This document shows positions 46,381 to 55,999 of a stretch of 64,000 bases of DNA, one piece after another. The number at the start of each line of letters is the position of its first letter. The first letter of the stretch is position 1. A program made the translations under genes and the position numbers. This DNA is from Aspidiotus rigidus. Lineage: Eukaryota > Arthropoda > Insecta > Hemiptera > Diaspididae. The stretch is taken from NCBI GenBank assembly GCA_035079385.1, contig JAVHKY010000029.1, forward strand, positions 3,596,001 to 3,660,000, read 5' to 3'. The notes under the pieces are model-generated. The model was not told the DNA's origin, did no database searches, and worked only from the letters and a program-made list of their open reading frames with translations.

Positions 46381-47400
46381 ACAAATAAATAAAATTCCTA
46401 CTTACACTTTTGTAAGCAATATTCGTTCCTGATTTGATTCACCACTCTTACTAGTTTTTTGAAAGAAAATCAAATCAACAATATGAACAAGATTAACAAA
46501 AGCTCCGTCACTCGGCTTAGCCAGTCACAGACAAAATCCTATCTTCCGTATAAATAAAATCCAACGATGTAACACCAGTTTTTAGAAGGCGTATTTCGCA
46601 AAACCTTCTTCGTAGGATGTATGAGTAGAAGGTGGAATTCTTCAGCCAACTCATTATTGTAGGCAGTTCATGACAAAAATCTGAAGACTCGATACTTCAT
46701 TTATGCTTCGAAATCCAATAAACCATGCATATAGTGTAAATCTGCTTAAGAAAGATCTATGTATTGGAAAAATTAGAGGAACCGCCGCACTCTTTTATAC
46801 TAGAGTCACGGCCACGTATTCAAAGTCACGAACAAAAAATAAAAAAAAACTCTTGAATTCAACTCCGAGAGAAATGAGTGACAAAAGCAGAGACCAGTTC
46901 GATGTGATCACGCATTCCCTTATGTTTATTACTTTTTTGTTCAATTTTCAAAACATATTGCCAACAAAGGCTGTGTCTCAATATCAAAAATTTATTCGCA
47001 GTCGAAAAAGTTTTCCATAATAATTATTATAAATGAATAAATCATTTTTTTTTTTTTATCAAGTAGCCTATGTTGTACACTGTCAAAATATCCAATCTGT
47101 GTTCAAACCGTAGAATGTATTTCTTATCAGAACTTGGGATTTTTTTCAATGAAACTCGACTCATTAATGTCAGTAATGTAATAAAAATCCCACGTAAAAT
47201 CATCCTCTATATTATAAAGGAGAAGAGTCATTTTTTTGGACGAATATAGGTTCCGTTCGTATAGTACTAATTTTACTGGGATTTTAAGTATCGCTTCCTA
47301 TTAGTGTGAGATCGTTGATACGGGGCGTAAAAATAAAGAATAAACTCCCCCTTTTCAAGCCGTGCTGTGGCGTAAAAGTTAGATGTCCTCAGCTGCGTCT
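46381..47400. other. Intron sequence with no supported gene
   Basis: AT-rich. A 105-codon frame at 46703-47020 is unrecognised. Confidence 0.3.
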
Positions 47401-47660
47401 TTTTATCATGAAATCTGTAGGTATAAATTGAATAAGTTCCTTTCCTATCATATATGAAAGCTCGAGAGTCGAAATTCTTCCAAGTTCTCCTCCTATCATG
47501 ATTCGAAAGTCGAAATTTTTCTAAATCATCCACTATGACTGGTGAATCGAAACTTTTCTTAGTTCAAATCGTTTATTAAGGTAGGTCAGTTTTCGCCGGA
47601 TACCAGGTAAATTTTTCAAAAAACCCACTATAGAACAGGTTCCTTGTTAAAATAAATCTA
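47400..47660. repeat. Helentron-like remnant H
   Basis: Minisatellite units (TCCTATCATATATGAAAGCTCG) and a terminal block ending AGAACAGGTTCCTTGTT. Confidence 0.55.
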
Positions 47661-47679
47661 GCGAGAAACTCCTTCGTAT

Positions 47680-48115
47680 TAAAAAGATCCCAGTCACGTG
47701 GTCATCCACCATTAGGAACACTAGAAGAGAGTCTGAGAATAGGCCACACAAAAATTCACTCACCCACATAATTAACTCCTACATCCTAACCCTTCCATCT
47801 TGCCCCTACTGCCAAAAAAACAACTTAAAAGTTGGCCATTTTTCCCCAGCCTCCACCTGCCCCTCTTCGTCATTCCACACACTCTCTTTCCTCACTCAAG
47901 CACTCGGAAACAAAAGACACGAAACAATTTGTGGTACGGGCTCGGTACCCTACAACATTTACAACTAACTAACTTTTACTCCGACATCTGAACAAACCCA
48001 ACTATCCGCTGTAATTCAACTCAACGCTAATCTCTTCCCTGTTATCCTTCATCTATCCTTACTCACATCTACACGTCATATAAATGATTTTTCCACCGAC
48101 CTAAAATCCATAATG
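47680..48115 (+). mobile_element. Jockey-like LINE 3' fragment
   Basis: Frame pieces with LRIGHTK followed by ILPLLP-type text and a run of short Leu/Pro/His-rich pieces resemble the C-terminal end of jockey-group elements (GHTxLTH...CPxC). Stops interrupt it. Confidence 0.5.
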
Positions 48116-48139
48116 TAGCAAGAAAGAAAGCAAAAAACA

Positions 48140-49421
48140 CAAATACTCAACGCAATATTTTTTATTATACATTAAAGTACTTGTTCCTATTGGCTCCCAA
48201 TTGGGCTTTCTTATGGGTGATATTTTCATGAATCTTTTGGAGGACAGGTCCTCGATGTTGGGACTCCCCAGTATCGATATGTCGATGACATATTGTGCCT
48301 CTAGGACGGCCCTGACGACGCCTTAGCATCCAATTCCCCTTGGAAATAGGAGAGACAACTATTAATTTTCTTGATATCGGCATCTCACTCACTCCCGGCG
48401 GATATGAGTATAGCGTTTCTCGAGAGCCCACAACTACTACCCTTTACATCGATTCCAGCTCCTACCGTCACCCGACATAAAGAATCCCCTTATATGTCTA
48501 TGATTAACCGCCTCGTGCCCCTCCCCTCAACCGCGACTAGTTCCGCACTGTTTGAACATAATGAAAACTTTGGTCGGGCGAAATGGTATCAACCTTGATC
48601 TTGACCTTATGGTGAGGAAGAAGCTTGTTGCAAAAAGCCTCAGTCAGTTGACGGTTACACCTCGCCCTCAAAAAGTTCAAGTGGATTCACCTTCCCTATC
48701 TGGACAAATTTTTCGAAAAGCTTGGCCAAGATTCTCAAGTCTCAACCCGGCTATTATGAACTCTGCACAGTCGGTACTCATTTGGGTTCGCCCGAAGATC
48801 TCACCCCTCTCTTAAGTAAGTGTGGAGTTTATAAATCATGTTGCCCCGCCCGGCGCACTGTATAAGGAAGACTGACACCAACCTAAAAACGAGGAAGCTA
48901 TGTCCGCGGAGCATTCAATTGAGGCTGGTCATCAGTTTGACCTCAATAAATGCCACCCGATTCGGTATGAACCAAGGCTCCATCGTCGGAGAGCAATTGA
49001 GGACTTCGAGATTTGCCACCATTTGAAGTATGGAAATTACGTCCTCAATAAGGTTCTCCTTGAGTATGGGCTCATCCTTACTTATTTTAGGCTGCTTCCT
49101 ATTCAGTCGTATGACAATAGGGTGGAACGACAAACCACGCAAGATCACCTCCTCCCTTCCCCTCCAAGTATTGACAACGACGGCGAGGCTGAAGAAAAAG
49201 AAGGAACCGTCGTTGATGATCTTGCTTGGTTGGAATTCATCGACGTCTTTTGTCTATCAGCGTTTCATCGGTATCTCCTGTTTATTCCTAATTGCCTGTA
49301 TGTAGGTTTCTCATTTATTTTCCATCGATGTTCTGTCACTTGTATTTTATCGTTCACTGATGATGGCCACTGCGCCGAAAGCACTTTAATGTAAAATAAA
49401 AATATTGCGGTTGAGTATTTG
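48140..49421 (+). mobile_element. Penelope-like element with inverted ends
   Basis: Readable pieces in order: GFLMGDIFMN (RT motif, about 48208), RYVDDILCL (catalytic YVDD at 48278-48289), NFLDIGISLTPGG (about 48366), VGTHLGSPEDLTPLL followed by KCGVYKSCCP (GIY-YIG start, about 48773), and AEHSIEAGHQFDLNKCHP (about 48905). The ends are ~41 bp inverted repeats: 48140-48180 (CAAATACTCAACGCAATATT...) against 49382-49421 in reverse complement. The frame changes several times and stops occur, so it is dead. The length (1.28 kb) shows the 5' part of the RT is missing. Confidence 0.75.
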
Positions 49422-49579
49422 TATTTTTTTCCCTTTCTTTCTTACTGAAAATGTGCCCCAACGTATCGAATCGTATTGAAAAAATTAACCACATTGTAGT
49501 TCTAAAGTTCATTAATAGAAATGAATGAATCTTAAATAAATGCATAGAGTAGTTTGTTTGTTGGAAAGGAATATTCCAA

Positions 49580-51275
49580 ACGTATGTCAAAATGCTGTCC
49601 CTCATGAGAAAACTCGAAACTAAAAAACTGGACCCATCCGCCCACCTCTGTGGGATGCAGAGCCGTTTTTGGGCTGTATCTCAGGCAATGATAGTTGCAG
49701 AGCAATGAAACTTGGAGACACCTTAGAAGATGTAGACGTGCATCCATTGATTTTTAACCTCAAACTCATCTTAAAAATAATTTTAAAAAGAAAATCGGGA
49801 GGAGGTACCTGGCGATATTTATTCATTTGATGCGCCATCCCCTCCAGTACAACATACTTTAATATCTGAGGTGGAACATTCCTAAAAAAATCAATATTTT
49901 GTTGAATTTCTGTGTTTTTTTCATGAATAGCGGGGAAAGCAATCATTGCTACCGCGATAGCCTGCGTGAAATCAATAGTCAATGTTCGGGCTGAAAAATA
50001 CGCACTCCACTGCGGGATGAAACATCTAGCTGGAGAAGAACCTATTTTCAGTATTTCGTTTATTGATTAGGTCAATTCTTATGTAAACACATCCGCCAAG
50101 TTCAAAAAAAAAAAAATAGTAAATAAATTCTCCAGTCACTGAAAGAGTCCGCAAATTATAGAAAATCGAGAAGATCCACTTTTTCGAACTAGAGAACCGT
50201 GATTTTTGGTATTTCCTTTAACAATTAGGTCAATTCTCGTATGAAAAAGTACGCTCCGTTCGAAGAATATAGTCAGATAATTTTCCAGTCGCTGGAACGG
50301 TCTGGAAATGGTAGAAAATTAAGGAAATCCAATTTTTCAACCAGGAGAACTATCATTTCTGGTTTTTCGTTTATTGATTAGGTCAATTCTTGCGTAAAAA
50401 AGTACGCCGACTACGAAAAAAAAATGGTCAAAAAATTCACCAGTCGCTGGAACAGACCGGATATAGTAGAAAATCGAAGATATACACCCACTCCTGACAT
50501 TCATTTTCGTTACTTCGAAACGTTTATCTATTTTTTTTCCTCAAGTTGCAACGGTACAAACTGTACATAGAAATTGACCTAATTTATGAACAAAATACCA
50601 AAAATTACGGCTTCCAGTTCGAAAAAGTGGATCTTCTCGATTTTCTATAATTTTCGGACTCTTCCAGTGACTGGAGAATTTATTAACTATTTTTTATTTG
50701 AACTTGGCGGACGTGTTCACACCCGCAGTGGAGGGCGTATTTTTCAGCCCGAACATTGACTATTGATTTCAGGCGGTCTATCGCGGTAGCAGTGATTGCT
50801 TTCCCCGCTATTGATGAAAAAAACACAGAAATTCAACGAATATTGAATTTTTTGGGAATGTTCCACCTCACCGAGGGCTAAGGTACTAAAGTGTGTTGTA
50901 CTGAAGGCGATGGCGCATCAAATTAATAAATATCCCCAGGTACCTCCCCCCTCGATTTTCTCTTTAAAATGAGTTTGAAGTTATCGCTAAAAACTAGGGA
51001 AAATTTGAACGTCTTGAAAAGAATACCATGGATGCAAGTCTACTTCTTCTAAAATGTCTCCATGTTTCATCGCTCTGCAACTATTATTGCCTGAAATACA
51101 GTCGTTTACTTACATTTTAGGCCTAAAAATGGCTCTGCAGTCCACAGGGGTGGGCGGATGGGTCCAGTTTTCTGGGTTTTGAGTTCCATTAGGAACAATA
51201 TTTTGACATACATTTGAAACACTTTGCGACCAAGGCTATTCCTCCCCCCCTTACCCGGCTAGAGCCTTTAAACTT
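49580..51275. mobile_element. 1.7 kb foldback palindrome (FB2)
   Basis: Left arm about 49580-50250, right arm about 50560-51275. They share inverted AAACTGGACCCATCCGCCCAC, GCAGAGCC, GCGGGGAAAGCAATCA, GTCAATGTTCGGGCTGA, and AAAAAGTGGATCTTCTCGAT. The centre contains the tandem repeat at 50055-50480. No coding capacity. Confidence 0.85.
50055..50480. repeat. ~165 bp tandem repeat in the centre of FB2
   Basis: Two to three degenerate units each hold TTAGGTCAATTCT, a CCAGTCxCTGxAA stretch, and ATAGAAAATCGA-like text. Confidence 0.7.
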
Positions 51276-52640
51276 GAACAAAATTCGAGTTTTGATATTG
51301 TTGGACTTCAATATTTGACTCGAGCATTAGAAACTCAAACCCGCCGAAATGAAAAGTTCACTCGAAATTATGTGCTGCGACAAAGAAATACGAAGTCGCG
51401 TACTATTTGTATTGCCTCGACTCTATTAGAATCACGAAATTTCAGCTCTTTCCTAATTCGGTGTTACGTAGTCCTTCAATTAAAAATTAAAAGTACACCC
51501 CAATTTAGAGTAGGTACGTAAGAAGTGTACGAAAATATCGATCAGATAAAAGAGCGTATATATGCAGTAATTAGAATGTTCCTCCTATAACGTTAGCGAT
51601 GCCGTCTCTATTTGTATATTCCAAGAAATGAATGATTATAATATTTTAGCTTACAAACTACAGGATACGTACAATACTATCGCACTTCTGCATTTGTCTC
51701 GCAAAACGAGTCGAAACGTTACCGGTGGCGTTTTATTCAGTTAATTGTAATTAGTAGCCGTTCTATTTTCACCCCTTCGCGAACGATTCTATTCTCTCAT
51801 TTTCCGCATGTAGTAGAGATTGAAGGCACCCAATTAAATTAATTCTGCGCTTTTAACGCGTACACCGTATTTAATGTGGACAGGGTACACGTATAGACTA
51901 AAAAATCAGAAACAAGTATATTTGCCTCTCTTTACCGACAGTATAAATATACAATTTTGTTTCCCCTCAATTCGAATCCTTGTAAGCGACAGATGAAGTT
52001 GATATATCCATTTTAATGGATGGTCAATTGGTGATGTGATTTCGAAAATTATGACGTCACTTCCAAATGTCAGGATAAACTTTTGTTATCCTGTCGTCGT
52101 CGTACTTCTCCCTCATGAATTCACAAGCATTATGATTCATTGAAACTTATTACTAAAATCAAAGCTACCGTCTAATTTATAGATCAGTCCACGATCTACT
52201 TCTTATTCTCAACTTAACAAAACCTTTCGCAGAATACCATATAGTCGTATAGCAAATTAGCGATACAGTTATACTTTCGTCAAGAGGACGGTGTGAGAAG
52301 GGGAATGGAATAGGAAGAAGCACGTGATTTACAGAACTCTCAATGCGCCCAATTAAATTAAATGTACAAAATATGCTAGCCGTGGGCAAATGTCTACAGG
52401 AAGGAGGAAAAAAAATAAGACAGGAACATGAACCCTCTTTATCGGCGCTTCTATTATAGAGTAACCATTTATTAGACCGACCACACACTCTCTCTGGCAG
52501 TAAATACTGTATAACGAGCGCTGTACGGATACTTTTTCTATTCCGCGAAAAAATATACATCGACGACCGACAAAACTCGTGCGTGTATAGTTAGTTAAAA
52601 CAAAAACGGTAGTATTTAAAAATGTTAAAAGCATTCGTGG
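51276..52640. other. Single-copy intron sequence next to the homeodomain exon
   Basis: No repeats found except one TGACGTCA (about 52051). Proximity to the exon and apparent uniqueness make it a possible regulatory region. Short frames at 52177-52634 are not supported. Confidence 0.3.
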
Positions 52641-52647
52641 TCTTTAC

Positions 52648-53006
52648 CTGAGTATCAGTAACGCCTAGCATTTTAGCCATCTCCGAACGTTCCGAGGAAG
52701 ATAAATATTTTTTCGACTCAAACTGCTTCTCGAGTTCAAATATCTGACGGCCGGTAAACGTCGTTCGGGCTTTCTTACGTTTCTTATCGCTATCCGAAGA
52801 ATGCCCGTCACTTTCGACGAAATTTCCGGTCAACAGTGGATGCTGTAACAAAGCGGCGGTGTCAGTCGGAGAGGGCGTAGATGTTACCATACCAGATGTT
52901 GACAACATTAACGGTGGCGTCGACAAAACGTTTAGATGATTATTCAGACTATTCGACAACGACTTGGTTGGAATCGACTTTTTGCTCCTTTTTTTCGTAT
53001 TGTGAT
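52648..53006 (-). CDS. NK7.1: NK-class homeobox gene (NK7.1-like), internal exon with homeodomain residues 1-44
   Basis: This exon encodes a sequence-specific DNA-binding transcription factor, presumed nuclear. On the minus strand it starts after a pyrimidine-rich acceptor ending ACAG (53007-53008 is the AG). It opens with the last two bases of a split Asp codon and runs 119 codons to CAG, followed by donor GTAAAG at 52647. A Ser/Thr/Pro-rich linker and a basic stretch precede the homeodomain at 52779-52648, with R5, F8, L16 and F20 in canonical places and the text [17 protein letters not shown]. That helix 1, with [16 protein letters not shown], fits the NK7.1 class better than NK6, Hmx, Bar, Lbx or Msx by my recollection of those classes. 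The incoming intron is phase 1 and the outgoing one phase 0. The upstream exon with the initiator Met was not found. Homeobox identity is near certain; the NK7.1 assignment is strong but made without a search. Confidence 0.85.
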
Positions 53007-53795
53007 CTGTAAAAGAGATGAAAACAAGAAAACATGAATAAAAAATCATTGGTTTGTTTTTTTTTTCCTTTCTGAATTCTATCGCACCGCCTAGAGGAAC
53101 GTGACTTACGTTAGTTAGGTATTGACTAACTCGAAAATTACTTCATCAATACGTGCACTAATTAATATACGCGTATTTTGAAATTGATGAACGACAAGAG
53201 AAGAACTAGACTTCGACGAGACGTGTCCCAAAGCTCACGTGTTCCTGCGGATGAAAACGCTGGGGTTACAGTAAATTCATAAGACGTTTGGGGGACGATA
53301 AAGCTCTGAAGCTTTGTGATCTTTACGAGGAACCAAGAGCAAAATGACCCCCGAGAGTTTCCCTTGAGCCAATCAGGCATCCGAAGTAATGAAATCGTAC
53401 ACGATACAATTAGGTACAATCGACGAGGTACTCATGACCAGGATCCAATTACTCACCCCAAAGGAGTCTGCATACGGTTTTCAAGAACAGTGTAGAGTAA
53501 TGGACGTAAATGACAAGCCAAAATATTTCATCACCCAACGAATTACCTTTGAGGACACGCGACTACCCAAAAATAGAAGGAAGAAGCAGCTCGTGTGCCA
53601 TGGGTGGCAAAATAGGAGCTGTAACATGACTTCTGTACAGCACCAAGAAACAATGAGGTAGAGCTCAGATCAACTTGCTGGGCTCATTCGGATTTTTTGA
53701 CGTTCGACCTTCCATCTGACCTAAAAAGTTTTTCGCGCGTCCAGAAGTCCAAACTCCAATCTTCACATCAACTCCCTAGCGCAGATATTTGCTTT
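53007..53795. other. Upstream intron, proximal part
   Basis: It starts with the pyrimidine-rich acceptor region of the homeodomain exon. A 90-codon plus-strand frame at 53389-53661 is unrecognised. It has a mixed, coding-like composition and could be a remnant, but I cannot support a gene. Confidence 0.3.
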
Positions 53796-53799
53796 AGTC

Positions 53800-54830
53800 T
53801 ACGGGGGTCGAAGATTTTTAACAGGTAACCTGTTCTATGTTTTTTTTTTTGAGAAATGTCTGGTGAAAAACTTGGAAAAATCTCGACTCTCGAGCTATAT
53901 ATGATAGGAGGGGGACTTATGGTGTTCGAAGCATGGAATATCTGGCTCAATGAAGGGGCTAAGCCAATTAGGGTACAAAGCATTGCATGTCAAGTTACTT
54001 GAAGCGAATGTATTATTTTTCAACGTAAAGAAGAGGTTCCCGGCGTTTCTCGTTTAACATTATTAAAGAAGTCGTCACTCTTTTTAGCGGAGACACCGCT
54101 ATCTGTTTTTCGGGTGGACGTCCTCAAAAAATGGGCGCGTACGTGAGCGCGTCCAACTTTTGTGACGTCATCATTTTTGAAAAATGTCCTTGATGATGAC
54201 GATAGGAGGGGAATTTAGAAACATTTTGACCTGCAAGCTAGGGGGAGGGGGACATGAAAGAATTTCGACCTGCAAGCTTTGAAGGAAATTCGAACTTTCT
54301 TGGTCTTAGACTGTCTTTACCGCAAGAACTTGAGGTGGGGGGGGGGGGGACTTGGGCTTGAAGCCTTTTTGAAGGACACCAAACGGCGCACGGCAAATTT
54401 TTCGAGATTCTAGAATAAGTTCCCTGTCAACATTTTAACTTTCGAGCAAGAGATCGGTCTATGACGTCATTAGATCGCGACGTCATAGAGACTGATCTAT
54501 GACGTCATCAAATCGTTCGAGAGACTCAAAAAAATTAAGGGGTTCTTTGACGAAGTTGAGCAAGGGGTGGTAGGGAAACTGTTTTAAATGGGAACGTGGG
54601 ATCTGAAAAATAGAAAGCTATATATGATACGACCTCCAAACTATATATGGTAGGGATAGGAGAGGGACATGGAAAAATTTCGACCTCCGAGCTATATGTG
54701 ATAGGAGGGGGACTTAAAGCTAAGGCAATTGGTGTATGAAGCGTTGCATGTACAGTAACTTGGAGGGGCTATCCTATCATGTATTATAGGTTCCCTGCGT
54801 TCCTCGTTTAACATCGTTAAGGAAGCTGCC
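53800..54830. repeat. Helentron-like repeat cluster I
   Basis: Terminal block TTTAACAGGTAACCTGTTCTATG at about 53818, a second type TTTTTAGCGGAGACACCGCTATC at about 54086, minisatellite units around 54230, 54620 and 54690, four TGACGTCA sites (about 54163-54507), and the GCGTTCCTCGTTTAACATC block. Confidence 0.65.
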
Positions 54831-55995
54831 GTTTTACAACTGCGGGGCTTCACTCCTTTTATTTCAAGCTGCTCGCTTCTTGTTACAAAGTAAGTATGAC
54901 GTATGGGAATTCGCCCAATTTGGATTAATCCCGTTAAAGAGGATGAAATGGTCGAGCTTACGGACAATTACTTTGTCCTCCTAGGAGCTTGGAAATCTTG
55001 TTATTCCAGAGAAGAAAAACATTAAAAGACTCCAATCGAGGAGAGGGACCTTAGCGATTGTGTGGACTGATTTTCGAAGAACAACATATAAATCAGAGGA
55101 GGTTAAAGTTGATACCTCGACAACATCGAAGCAGAGAGAGTTGGTCCTCGGCGACGCATCGCCGGAAAGTGATTCAAAACCCAGGTTGATGGCCGTCGTC
55201 TTACGAATATCTGTTTGGTTGACTACACTAAGTGATACACATAGAGATGAGATACATACTTGTTAGATTATGACCGCCTGATATAAATCAATCAATTGAA
55301 GTTTTTGAAATGAACCCTGGTGAGAGGAAAATTTGCAGATTCAAGATGAAATTCAGGAAACTCTACGATCCGCTTACTTCAATGAATCGAGAGTAAGAAG
55401 AGACAAAATTTTAAGAAACAAGATTCATCAGATCAAAAAACTCAATTTTCTACTCAGAAACTTGAAGAAATTCGCAACATCAATCGATCTTACGTGTACC
55501 TAAATGATAGAATAAATATTCGCAACTCTTTGCATATCATTGAATTTTCATACTAATGAGAAGCGATAATTTTCGTTATCATGAATTCATCAGAAAAAAA
55601 ATAAAGAATTGTCTGCAAAAAGAAAGAAAAAATTTCTTCTATTTGAAAAGTTCAAAAACTCTTGCTGGCATCAAAACGGTGAAAAATTAATGAGAAGAGA
55701 CTAATTGAATTGAACTCAGTTAAAGAACCCCTGGGTTTTTCCATGTGGTTACTAGACGGAATAACTCATCTTCCTCAATTTTCCGCTTGATAAATTCCAT
55801 TATTCTCAACAAAAAAAGACCCTTAATCCCTACCCGCGCACACTCATCTGTGTTCCTGGATTCGCGACAGTCTTGGCATGGCTCTGTAACATCATAGTTC
55901 GAATGCACCATATTTCCTTTTTTGTAAATATATGGAACTCACGAGCTAAAGTTTTTTAAGCCTCCTGATAACTTCACGATTATAATAAATTGCAA
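54831..55995. other. Upstream intron sequence with no supported gene
   Basis: AT-rich to mixed. The R1-like LINE similarity begins only after about 56000. Confidence 0.25.
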
Positions 55996-55999
55996 GAAA

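Larger units (their letters stand above)
3730..52647 (-). other. 48.9 kb intron splitting the homeodomain
   Basis: The intron runs from donor GTAAAG (52647) to acceptor TTCCAG (3730) on the minus strand, phase 0, between homeodomain residues 44 and 45. It hosts two intronless genes, a mitochondrial insertion, LINE and Penelope remnants, foldback elements, MITEs and Helentron-like repeats, all listed separately. The splice link is inferred from frame and domain continuity, not from transcripts. Confidence 0.85.

Noticed and set aside
52648..52779. Assignment to NK6, Hmx, Lbx, Bar or Msx homeobox classes
   Set aside because: Helix 1 ([14 protein letters not shown]) and [13 protein letters not shown] differ from what I know of those classes at several diagnostic positions and fit NK7.1. 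A formal tree was not run.
52591..53049. Treating the homeodomain exon as an intact single-exon gene with start at 53049
   Set aside because: The Met lies in the intron upstream of a good acceptor, and the frame leaves the homeodomain at the donor GTAAAG (TTNAFNIF is intronic). The domain is completed only by the exon at 3382-3729.
9728..54830. CRISPR-like interpretation of the regularly repeated short units
   Set aside because: Units are degenerate, contiguous, in mixed orientation and lack unique spacers. The host is eukaryotic, and the units fit a minisatellite core of a transposable element.
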